Shown here piece after piece: positions 25,576-33,575 of a stretch of 36,991 nt of DNA. Within the stretch, counting starts at the first letter, position 1; each line of letters opens with the position of its first letter. The notes under the pieces were generated by a model. That model was not told where the DNA came from. It saw only the letters and a list, made by a program, of their open reading frames with translations, and did not search any database. The stretch comes from Eubacteriales bacterium. Its GTDB lineage: Bacteria; Bacillota; Clostridia; Saccharofermentanales; DTU023. A program made the translations under genes and the position numbers. The stretch is taken from positions 1 to 36,991 of the forward strand of contig JAUNLW010000012.1 of the NCBI GenBank assembly GCA_030532065.1, in the 5' to 3' direction.

Positions 25576-25790
25576 AGTTCCTCCGTTGGTCTAATCTTAC
25601 AACAGACGTTTATTAATTAAATTTACACCTGCGATATTTATCGCTACTTGCTATTATTTGCGCTGATTTTACGTACTTTTTTGGCCAAACGCTTGCAATG
25701 GTCTCAGGAGAGTGGCAGAATTAACTTGAGCTTAACTAGCCATCGTTATAAGCGATTGCTTAGACAGCTCTTTATTTAGGAGGAGACTAT
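25576..25790. other. Divergent intergenic region before opp
   Basis: The region is AT-rich near 25610-25640. A LacI-type near-palindrome, TTGGCCAAACGCTTGCAA, lies at 25681-25698 and has two mismatches to the catabolite-repression cre consensus. On the plus strand TATAAG near 25747 follows TTGAGC with a short 15-base spacer. No strong promoter can be assigned to either operon. Confidence 0.3.
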
Positions 25791-26702
25791 ATGTTAGGTT
25801 ACACTCTCAAAAGAATCATGTTGGCAATTATTACCATCTTCCTGGTTCTCTTGATTACTTTCTTCACAATGCATGCTGTCCCCGGCGGTCCCTTTACTAA
25901 AGAAAAAGCCCCCAGTCCCGCTGTCCAGGCGGTCTTGGAATCCAGGTTCAATCTGGATAAGCCCTTGTGGGAACAATTCCTGCTTTATATCGGCAATTTC
26001 TTCCAAGGTGACGCGGGCGTTTCTTTAAAGAACGGTCGTGAGGTTGGAGACATCATCAGTGAAGGTGTTGGCACTTCGCTGACCTTGGGCCTTCTTGGCG
26101 CCTTAGTTGCCATAGTGATCGGAGTTACTCTTGGTATCGTGGCTGCTGTTAACCGTAATCGCTGGCCAGACCGGCTGGTCATCTTTTTGACCACGCTCTT
26201 CGTATCCGTACCAAGCTTCGTTCTAGCCACGGTGCTGCTGTACATCTTCGCTACTAAGCTTAACTGGTTCCCCATCTGGACGGCAGCAAAGCCTAACTAT
26301 TTCTTGCCGGTCATCTCTTTGTCCATGTATCCCATGGCCTACATCACCAGGATGACCAAATCCTCCATGTTGGACGTGTTGGGTGAAGATTATATTCGTA
26401 CGGCACAAGCTAAAGGCGTTTCCGCGCCGGTTATTTTCTTTAAACACGCACTGAGAAACGGTATTTTGCCGATCATTACTTATTTGGGCCCCATGCTGGC
26501 CTATACCATCACCGGCAGCATGGTCGTAGAAACCGTCTTTACCATCAACGGAATGGGACGCGCCTTTGTCCAGTCAATAATGAACCGGGACTACCCCCTG
26601 ATTATGGCTTGTACGATTATCCTCGCTTTCGCCATGGTCTTTATGAATCTAATCTGCGATCTCATCTATAAGGTAGTCGACCCCAGAATCCGCTTCGAAT
26701 AG
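25791..26702 (+). CDS. oppB: Oligopeptide ABC transporter permease OppB
   Basis: Inner-membrane subunit of 303 residues with six predicted membrane segments. The N-terminus (YTLKRIMLAIITIFLVLLITF) and the PGGPF segment are typical of OppB/DppB. The cytoplasmic EAA-like loop DYIRTAQAKG contacts the ATPases. TAGGAGGAG lies upstream of the ATG. It is the first gene of a five-gene operon, and the next gene starts 12 bases after its stop. The protein should pair with OppC to form the peptide channel. Confidence 0.93.
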   Translation: MLGYTLKRIMLAIITIFLVLLITFFTMHAVPGGPFTKEKAPSPAVQAVLESRFNLDKPLWEQFLLYIGNFFQGDAGVSLKNGREVGDIISEGVGTSLTLGLLGALVAIVIGVTLGIVAAVNRNRWPDRLVIFLTTLFVSVPSFVLATVLLYIFATKLNWFPIWTAAKPNYFLPVISLSMYPMAYITRMTKSSMLDVLGEDYIRTAQAKGVSAPVIFFKHALRNGILPIITYLGPMLAYTITGSMVVETVFTINGMGRAFVQSIMNRDYPLIMACTIILAFAMVFMNLICDLIYKVVDPRIRFE

Positions 26703-26714
26703 GAGAATAAGCTT

Positions 26715-27812
26715 ATGCCAGAAATACAAGAAAATATTAAACATAATACATTGGAAACCGCGGCCAGGAAGTTCTTTTCACTTAAGCCAGACCTAAGTGT
26801 TTTCGACCCGGCTTCTTCGGATGAGAAGGCTCAACAAATCTATATGAGACCTTCATCCACCTTTTTCAAAGATGGTATACATAACTTCCGTAAGAACAAG
26901 CTGGCAATAACCATGTTCTGGATTCTTATTTTAATTATCGTGCTGGTGCTGGTTACTCCTCTCTTCAACCCTTACGGCTACGAAGAAATTATCCGAGTAA
27001 ACGGTAAACGTGATAAGACCCTGGGTAATTTGGCCCCCTTTACCTGGTCCAAACTAGAGCAGGAAGCCATAGATAACGGTGAAAAACTATTCCCTCACAT
27101 CTTCGGCACTGACAGTCTAGGCCGTGACTATTTTGTCCGCTGCATATACGGAACCAGGATCTCTTTGTTCGTAGGTTTCTTTGCGGCTTTGATCGTTTTG
27201 ATCATCGGTTTGATCTACGGCGCCATATCCGGCTACTTTGGAGGTAAGGTCGACTTAGTTATGATGAGGTTGGTTGACCTGATCAACTCACTACCAGATA
27301 CCTTAATGATCATTCTGCTTTCGGTAGTGCTCAAAGATGCCTTGAAAGAAAAAATCCAAGGCACTTTCCTGGCTACGGTAGGCACTAACATGATTTCCCT
27401 CTTTATCGTATTCGGACTTTTATACTGGGGCGGCATGGCCCGTCTGGTACGTGGTCAGATATTATCAATTCGTGAGATGGACTTCGTTATGGCGGCCGAG
27501 TCGATAGGTACCTCTAAACCGAGAATCATTTTCCGCCACGTACTGCCTAACTGTATATCGGTAATCATTATCTCCACTGCCTTACAGATTCCGTCAGCAA
27601 TCTTTACAGAAAGCTTCCTCAGCTTCCTGGGTTTAGGCGTAGCGGTACCTACACCCAGCTTAGGCTCTTTGGCCTCTGATGCCCGAAGCAGCCTTTCAGC
27701 CTATCCCTACAAGCTGATTTTCCCAGCCATACTGATCTCGCTTTTGGTCCTCTCACTGAACATTATCGGCGATGGCCTGCGTGACGCATTCGACCCCAAA
27801 TTGCAGAAGTAG
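26715..27812 (+). CDS. oppC: Oligopeptide ABC transporter permease OppC
   Basis: Permease of 365 residues. A long cytoplasmic N-terminus of about 60 residues precedes the first membrane segment (ITMFWILILIIVLVLV). An external loop follows with the OppC hallmark FGTDSLGRDYFVRCIYGTRIS, then five more segments. The EAA loop reads FVMAAESIGTSKPRIIFRHVLPN. It is somewhat longer than usual because of the N-terminus and a loop around residues 95-120. GGAG lies upstream of the ATG. It is the partner of OppB in the same operon. Confidence 0.93.
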   Translation: MPEIQENIKHNTLETAARKFFSLKPDLSVFDPASSDEKAQQIYMRPSSTFFKDGIHNFRKNKLAITMFWILILIIVLVLVTPLFNPYGYEEIIRVNGKRDKTLGNLAPFTWSKLEQEAIDNGEKLFPHIFGTDSLGRDYFVRCIYGTRISLFVGFFAALIVLIIGLIYGAISGYFGGKVDLVMMRLVDLINSLPDTLMIILLSVVLKDALKEKIQGTFLATVGTNMISLFIVFGLLYWGGMARLVRGQILSIREMDFVMAAESIGTSKPRIIFRHVLPNCISVIIISTALQIPSAIFTESFLSFLGLGVAVPTPSLGSLASDARSSLSAYPYKLIFPAILISLLVLSLNIIGDGLRDAFDPKLQK

Positions 27813-27821
27813 GTGGCATAT

Positions 27822-28844
27822 ATGAGTGAATATTTGTTAGAAGTAAAAGATCTTAGAACCAGCTTCTTTACCGAAGCCGGTGAGGTCAAAGCCGTAGATG
27901 GCGTATCTTTCACCCTAAAACCCGGCGAGGTACTGGGTATTGTTGGCGAATCAGGTTCCGGTAAAAGTGTTACCGCCTACTCGATCATGCAAATTCTCCA
28001 GTACCCCGGCAAAGTAGTAGGTGGTGAGATTCTGCTGAACGGTCAGAACCTTCTGGATCTGAGTGAGAAAGAGATGCGCTCTATAAGAGGCGACAAGATC
28101 AGCCTGATCTTCCAGGACTCCATGACTTCACTCAACCCGGTCTTTACCGTCGGCAACCAACTTGTAGAAGCCATTCTGCTTCATACAGACCGGACGCGCG
28201 AAGAAGCCTGGGCACATGCAGAAAAACTACTCTCCTTAGTAGGTATCAACGAGCCGAATCGCCGCATCAAGCAGTATCCTTTCGAGTTTTCAGGTGGCAT
28301 GCGCCAAAGAGCAATGATTGCCATGGCTCTAGCCTGTGAGCCGGATATTCTGGTCGCTGACGAGCCAACTACCGCGCTCGACGTCACTATTCAGGCTCAG
28401 ATTTTGGATCTGATCCAAGACCTGCAAAAGAAGCTGGGGATGGCGGTAATTATGATCACACACGACTTGGGTGTTATCGCCCAGATCTGTGACGATATTA
28501 TTGTCATGTACGCGGGTCACGTCTGCGAACGTGGCACGGCTGACGATATTTTCTATAATCCCAGGCATGCATACACCAGAGGCCTCTTGCAGTCCATTCC
28601 CACAGAGGCTAAAACCGGCGAACGACTGATTCCTATCTCCGGACAACCTGCCGACCTCCTGCATCTGCCACCGGGCTGCCCTTTCGCTCCCCGTTGCACA
28701 GAAGCCATGCAGATCTGCCTAAGCGAACGACCAGAAGAAGTTTACCTGGGTGGCAATCATTACGCCTCCTGCTGGCTCAACATACGTGATGAGCTAAAAG
28801 CGCTCAAGTCAACTAAGGCTGAGGCAAAAGGCCAAGATCAGTAA
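27822..28844 (+). CDS. oppD: Oligopeptide ABC transporter ATPase OppD
   Basis: ATPase subunit of 340 residues with Walker A GESGSGKS, signature FSGGMRQR, Walker B ILVADEPT, and the OppD/DppD C-terminal extension. That extension's cysteines (GCPFAPRC, then QIC and SCW) match the iron-sulfur cluster found in this subfamily. The ATG at 27822 has AGGTGG five bases upstream. A GTG directly after the oppC stop (27813) is in frame but lies inside the ribosome site. It pairs with OppF to drive import. Confidence 0.93.
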   Translation: MSEYLLEVKDLRTSFFTEAGEVKAVDGVSFTLKPGEVLGIVGESGSGKSVTAYSIMQILQYPGKVVGGEILLNGQNLLDLSEKEMRSIRGDKISLIFQDSMTSLNPVFTVGNQLVEAILLHTDRTREEAWAHAEKLLSLVGINEPNRRIKQYPFEFSGGMRQRAMIAMALACEPDILVADEPTTALDVTIQAQILDLIQDLQKKLGMAVIMITHDLGVIAQICDDIIVMYAGHVCERGTADDIFYNPRHAYTRGLLQSIPTEAKTGERLIPISGQPADLLHLPPGCPFAPRCTEAMQICLSERPEEVYLGGNHYASCWLNIRDELKALKSTKAEAKGQDQ

Positions 28845-28857
28845 GGGAGGTAACAGT

Positions 28858-29817
28858 ATGAAAGAACCCATGCTTCAAGTTGAACACCTAAAGAAATACT
28901 TCCCGGTTAAGACCGGTTTTCTAAAGAGCAAGCCGCTTAAAGCAGTGGACGATGTTAGCTTTGACATTGGCGAGAAGGAGACCTTGGGACTTGTAGGCGA
29001 GTCTGGTTGCGGTAAGACTACGGTTGGACGTACTTTGCTCCAGCTCTACCCGCCTACTTCCGGCAAGGTAACCTTCCGAGGTCAGGATGTTAACAGCAAG
29101 TCCATCCATCAACTACGCAAAGAAATGCAGATGGTCTTCCAAGATCCTTATGCGTCACTTAATCCGCGTATGACCGTAGCCGATATCATCGGTGAACCTT
29201 TAGATGTACATCATCTCTACAAAAGCAAAGCCGATCGTCAACAAAAAATAAATCACTTGATGGACTTGGTTGGACTTTCCTCTGACCACGCTACCCGTTA
29301 CTCTCATGAGTTCTCCGGTGGCCAACGTCAACGCATCGGCATAGCCAGAGCATTGGCTGTTAACCCCAGTTTCATCGTATGTGATGAGTCGGTATCCGCT
29401 CTGGACGTATCTATTCAGGCGCAGATCCTCAATATGTTCAAGGATCTGCAAAACGAACTAAATATCTCTTACCTCTTTATTGCCCATGACATCCTTGTAG
29501 TCACGTATATGGCTGACCGCATAGCTGTCATGTACCTGGGCAAGATAATTGAACTCGCGGACACGAGGGAAATCAACCGCAACCCGATACATCCCTATAC
29601 CCAGTCCCTCTTTTCCGCAATTCCCATCCCTGACCCGGAAACGGCCAGGAAGAACAAGCGGATCATCTTACAAGGGGATGTACCAAGTCCTTTGAATATG
29701 CCTTCGGGCTGTTCATTCCGCGTTCGCTGCCCTTATGCCAGCGAACAATGTGCCAAGGAAGCCCCTCCATTTACAGACCGTGGAGACGGGCACTACGTAG
29801 CATGCTGGAATAAATAA
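28858..29817 (+). CDS. oppF: Oligopeptide ABC transporter ATPase OppF
   Basis: Second ATPase of the importer, 319 residues. It has Walker A GESGCGKT, the Q-loop in MVFQDPYASLNPRMT, signature FSGGQRQR, Walker B FIVCDESVSALD (DES in place of the usual DEP), and the C-terminal cysteine-containing extension (CSFRVRCPYA, QC, and CW). It differs from most OppF by two short changes near the H-loop, FIAHDILVV instead of the usual HDLSVV. GGGAGG precedes the ATG seven bases upstream. Confidence 0.93.
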   Translation: MKEPMLQVEHLKKYFPVKTGFLKSKPLKAVDDVSFDIGEKETLGLVGESGCGKTTVGRTLLQLYPPTSGKVTFRGQDVNSKSIHQLRKEMQMVFQDPYASLNPRMTVADIIGEPLDVHHLYKSKADRQQKINHLMDLVGLSSDHATRYSHEFSGGQRQRIGIARALAVNPSFIVCDESVSALDVSIQAQILNMFKDLQNELNISYLFIAHDILVVTYMADRIAVMYLGKIIELADTREINRNPIHPYTQSLFSAIPIPDPETARKNKRIILQGDVPSPLNMPSGCSFRVRCPYASEQCAKEAPPFTDRGDGHYVACWNK

Positions 29818-29846
29818 TGCCAGCACCAATTTTCTAGGAGGAAATT

Positions 29847-31601
29847 ATGCAACTCAAAAAACGTCTGTCACTCTTACTAGCCCTGGTCATGGCCTTTACT
29901 TTATTCGCCGGCCTTGGCGCAAGTGTCCAAGCTGATGTCGAAAAATTCGACTGGACAGAGTTTGACAACCTGATCAAGCAAAGCAAAACAGAGACTGACT
30001 TCGCAGCACGTGAAGGCATCTTACACCAAGCAGAAGACATCCTCATGGATACCGGTGCTATCTGCCCTCTCTACTACTATAACGACGTCTTTATGGCTAA
30101 AGAAGACCTGCAAGGTTACTATTCCAACCCTTACGGCTTCAAATATTTCGCTTTCAGCGAATTTGGCGATGAAGATACCATCCGCCTCAACCTTTCCTCT
30201 GAGCCGGATAAACTGGACCCCGCGCTCAACACCTCAGTTGACGGCGCTTGCCTGGCAGTTAACTCCTTCGCAGGCCTCTTCACTTATGATGCTGACGGTG
30301 CTGTAGTACCTGATCTCGTAGATTCTTATGAAGTATCTGAAGACGGCACAATCTACACCTTTACCTTAAAAGATGACCTCAAATGGTCTAACGGCGATCC
30401 TCTGGATGCCCAAGACTTTGAGTATTCTTGGAAACGTGCAGTTAACTGGCTTACCGCTGCTGACTATTCTTACATGTTCGACGTAATCAAGGGTTATCCT
30501 GATGTTCCCGCCGAAGATGTTGAGATGGACGAAGAAAAGTGCAACGAAGTTGCCGACCAACTGGCAGTTAAAGCCTCTGAAGACGGCAAGACTCTTACCG
30601 TTGAGCTCAACTCCCCTTGCGCTTACTTCTTAGACCTCTGCGCTTTCCCAACTTATTATCCTGTACACAAAGCTTCCGTAGAAGCTGCTGCCGGCTATCG
30701 TGACGATGACGGTAATATCCTGCAACCCGGTGCCTGGGCTGTAGAAGCCGGCTTCATCTCCAATGGTGCCTTCACCTGCGAGGAATGGAAACATAACCAA
30801 TCCATCGTATACGTCAAGAACCCCAACTACCATCGCGCTGATGACGTTAAGGTCGAACGCCTGGAGTTCATGCTCTCTGATGACCTGCCCGTAATCTTCT
30901 CCGCCTTCCAGGCTGGTGACCTTGACTTCATCGACAGCATCCCTGTTGACGAGATTGAGAACGTAAAAGACAGCCCGGAATACCACTTAGTAGACCAACT
31001 TGGCACTTACTTCGTAATCTTCAACGTCAACTCTCCTATGTTTGATGGCAAGACCGTTGAAGAAGCCATGAACATGCGTAAAGCTATTTCCTACTGCATC
31101 GATCGCCAATACATCGTTGACACCGTAGCCAGAACCGGCCAACTCATTGCTAACACCTTCGTACCTGAAGGCATGGCTGACGGTCACGGTGGTATCTTCA
31201 GACAAAACGACGAAGACTACACCTATCCTGCAGAAGACGGAGTAGGCTACTTCCCTCTGGAACCCGATCTGGACAAGGCTCAAGAGCTCTTAGAAGCTGC
31301 CGGCTATGTCTTTGACGAAAATGGTATGCTGACCGCTGACACTCCTCTGAACATCGAGTATGTCACCAACAAGATGGAATCTCACGAAAAGATCGCTGAG
31401 TGTATCCAACAAGACTTGGCTCAACTGGGTATCACCGTCAATGTAAGCCAGATGGACTGGGCTACCTTCCAGAACGAGCGTAAAGCCGGTAACTACGACG
31501 TCGCGAGACACGGCTGGGTTGCTGACTTTAACGACCCGATCAACTTCCTCGAAATGTGGACCACTGAATCTGGTAACAACGACGCTCAGTTTGGTAGATA
31601 A
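29847..31601 (+). CDS. oppA: Oligopeptide-binding protein, apparently circularly permuted
   Basis: Extracellular substrate-binding protein (SBP_bac_5 family) of the opp operon, 584 residues. Residues 1-29 are a signal peptide ending ASVQA with no lipobox Cys. Residues 34-106 (FDWTEFDNLIKQ, then HQAEDILMDTGAICPLYYY, then GFKYFAF) are the segment that normally ends OppA/DppE proteins. The usual mature N-terminus starts at residue 111 (TIRLNLSSEPDKLDPAL) and the rest follows in normal order: SNGDPLDAQDFEYSWKRA, then NPNYHRAD, then GWVADFNDPINFLEMWT. The ORF stops at NNDAQFGR, exactly where the moved segment would begin. AGGAGG precedes the ATG. It could also be a chimera from tandem copies or an assembly fault. 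Confidence 0.85.
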   Translation: MQLKKRLSLLLALVMAFTLFAGLGASVQADVEKFDWTEFDNLIKQSKTETDFAAREGILHQAEDILMDTGAICPLYYYNDVFMAKEDLQGYYSNPYGFKYFAFSEFGDEDTIRLNLSSEPDKLDPALNTSVDGACLAVNSFAGLFTYDADGAVVPDLVDSYEVSEDGTIYTFTLKDDLKWSNGDPLDAQDFEYSWKRAVNWLTAADYSYMFDVIKGYPDVPAEDVEMDEEKCNEVADQLAVKASEDGKTLTVELNSPCAYFLDLCAFPTYYPVHKASVEAAAGYRDDDGNILQPGAWAVEAGFISNGAFTCEEWKHNQSIVYVKNPNYHRADDVKVERLEFMLSDDLPVIFSAFQAGDLDFIDSIPVDEIENVKDSPEYHLVDQLGTYFVIFNVNSPMFDGKTVEEAMNMRKAISYCIDRQYIVDTVARTGQLIANTFVPEGMADGHGGIFRQNDEDYTYPAEDGVGYFPLEPDLDKAQELLEAAGYVFDENGMLTADTPLNIEYVTNKMESHEKIAECIQQDLAQLGITVNVSQMDWATFQNERKAGNYDVARHGWVADFNDPINFLEMWTTESGNNDAQFGR

Positions 31602-31647
31602 GGTCAAAGATTGCATTAAATCTGCCAGCTGGTAAACAACTCACAGT

Positions 31648-31692
31648 AAAAGTTAGGAGGGAAGGTCTCGCGGCCTTCCCTCCTTTAACTTT
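31648..31692. terminator. Strong bidirectional terminator between oppA and the lyase gene
   Basis: Stem of 17 pairs with a one-base bulge: 31648-31664 with 31674-31692, loop TCTCGCGGC. It has T-rich flanks on both sides. It lies between convergent genes and should end both transcripts. Confidence 0.9.
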
Positions 31693-31736
31693 TGTTTAAT
31701 TTTTATCCCCGCCTAAACTCGCGGACTAAACTACGC

Positions 31737-33407
31737 TTATTCTTCGTTAGGATAGGGTTCCAGGAAAGCATGGAAATGCCGCATTGGCAGCTTATGTCCC
31801 CATACGATCCGCATGTTGGGAATGCTTTCTCGATCCTCATAAAGTTCCTTTACTGCTGCGATTACATAATCCAGGTGTTCCCTGCTCAAACGACTGCGAT
31901 CTACTGCGAAACGCACTACGTTGGCAAGTTCTGCCTGCTGTTCAGGAGTCTTTAGGTCATACTCCATGGAGAAATCACCTAGCTCAGCTACCCTGATACC
32001 ATAGCGACGAATCAATTCCAGGGAGAATCCTTCACCGGCAAAACTCTCATGGCTGCGCTTATGGTCAAAGAACTCATCCATGTTGATATATACCGCGTGA
32101 CCGCCGGCCGGCAGTACAACACCTTTTACACCGGCCTTATAGAATCCCTGGGCCAGGTACTCGCATTGCTCAACACGGTTAGCCATATAGTTCTCATTGC
32201 AACTTTCATAAAGACCTACTGCCAGTGCCATAATGTCACGTCCACTCATTGCGCCGTATGAGTCATTGCCGTAGCAGGAGATCTGTTTAACCTTGAAACG
32301 GACACCTACATCTGTCTTAACGCTACTATCTTCGTTAAAATCTGAGAATTTCTGCCAGAAGAGGCCTTTATCGCGGAAAGCCAACATACCACCCATATTG
32401 GCGTGGCCGTCTTTCTTGGCTGACATGCAGAAAGCGTCACAGTAAGAAAACATCTCAGTCGCAATCTCAGCGATAGATTTATCCTGATAGCCTTCCTCAT
32501 TGGTCTTGATAAAGTACGCATTCTCAGCCCAACGTGCCGCGTCAAAGACTAGAGGAATATCATAGTGATGGGCTACCCGATTTACTTCACGTAAATTAGC
32601 CATGGAAACCGGTTGTCCGCAGACAGTGTTATTAGTTATGCAGGTAAAGATCAGCGGGATATTCTCGACACCCAGGCTATTGATCAGGGATTCCAACTTA
32701 GCAATATCCATATTGCCCTTGAAGGGATTCTTCTCGTATTTACCACCTTCCGGTACTTCATAGAGCAGTTCCTTGTTGTAGAGGTTACGCGGAATCGAAC
32801 CCATCTGTTTGATATTGCCCTCAGTAGTATCAAAGTGGCCATTGGAAGGAATAGTAAATACCTTGCCGGGTTCGCGCTCTGTAAGGATATCGCGTACAAT
32901 CTCCATAAAGACAGCTTCTGCAGCGCGACCTTGAGGCAAAATAAAGCTGTTGGGGCGTTCCATCTGCGCGGCGCCACCATTGAAGAGGCCACCTTCATAT
33001 TCACAGAGGTAAACTTCTTCCATCATTTTCTCTACATCCCGGCAATCTGTGCGTACTAAATCAAGCGTCTTTTTCCAATTGGCTTCTCCACCTCGCTCAA
33101 AAATATCGCGGAAAGTATCTAACAGAACGTAATAACCGGTATTGCGTCCATAAGCCTCATCACCAAGGAACAGCGCTGCCCACTGCGTATTGGTCATGGC
33201 GGTCGTACCGGAATCTGACAGCATATCAACAGTCAAGAGTCCCGAGGGGAAAGCGAATTCATTATAGTGCGTGGCTTGGAGCGCTCTCTCTCGTTGCTCG
33301 ACTGTCACTTTAGGCAAGTCGCGCACGGCGTAGGTAAAGTGCGAAGGGGTTGGCACTGGTAAAGGATACGGGTTGGACTTGCAATTAGAGTTCTTTTCTT
33401 TAGACAT
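31737..33407 (-). CDS. Tryptophanase/tyrosine phenol-lyase family enzyme, long variant
   Basis: Pyridoxal-phosphate beta-eliminating lyase of 556 residues. It keeps the family's core: LSDSGTTAMT, GDEAYGRNTGYY, the QGRAAE loop, ITNNTVCGQPVS, FDAARWAENAYFIK, and SAKKDGHANMGG with Lys332 as the likely PLP lysine, plus the C-terminal RHFHAFL. It is about 85 residues longer than E. coli TnaA. Residues 104-152 are an insertion before the QGR loop, and there is also an extra stretch of about ten residues near 355. Where tyrosine phenol-lyase has an Arg (MERG), this protein reads AELG, so it is closer to tryptophanase. The substrate is not proven. GGAGG lies five bases before the ATG at 33407. Confidence 0.8.
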   Translation of the reverse strand: MSKEKNSNCKSNPYPLPVPTPSHFTYAVRDLPKVTVEQRERALQATHYNEFAFPSGLLTVDMLSDSGTTAMTNTQWAALFLGDEAYGRNTGYYVLLDTFRDIFERGGEANWKKTLDLVRTDCRDVEKMMEEVYLCEYEGGLFNGGAAQMERPNSFILPQGRAAEAVFMEIVRDILTEREPGKVFTIPSNGHFDTTEGNIKQMGSIPRNLYNKELLYEVPEGGKYEKNPFKGNMDIAKLESLINSLGVENIPLIFTCITNNTVCGQPVSMANLREVNRVAHHYDIPLVFDAARWAENAYFIKTNEEGYQDKSIAEIATEMFSYCDAFCMSAKKDGHANMGGMLAFRDKGLFWQKFSDFNEDSSVKTDVGVRFKVKQISCYGNDSYGAMSGRDIMALAVGLYESCNENYMANRVEQCEYLAQGFYKAGVKGVVLPAGGHAVYINMDEFFDHKRSHESFAGEGFSLELIRRYGIRVAELGDFSMEYDLKTPEQQAELANVVRFAVDRSRLSREHLDYVIAAVKELYEDRESIPNMRIVWGHKLPMRHFHAFLEPYPNEE

Positions 33408-33523
33408 CTTAACCTCCATTTAGTCAGTAGCTTTGATCTAAGCTCATTACAGCCACGAACGGTAAGCTCAACATAATTCTTGTATGCTAAGGTCACCGTA
33501 GCAGACTAGTTCCTACTTGTGAT

Positions 33524-33553
33524 TGTATAACTAAACAGTTGCTAATACTACAA
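33524..33553 (-). promoter_or_regulatory. Candidate promoter of the tryptophanase-like gene
   Basis: On the minus strand TTGTAG (33548-33553), an 18-base spacer, and TATACA (33524-33529). It leaves a leader of about 110 bases before the start codon. Confidence 0.45.
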
Positions 33554-33575
33554 ATTGCGCGTTCTAAAGCTTTTT

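Noticed and set aside
25681..25698. CcpA cre site upstream of the opp operon
   Set aside because: Two fixed positions of the cre consensus do not match. I kept it only as a LacI-like near-palindrome.
33426..33476. Possible TnaC-like leader peptide (16 codons, minus strand) before the tryptophanase-like gene
   Set aside because: It has no tryptophan codon, a poor ribosome site and no visible attenuator, so it does not match the tna leader mechanism.
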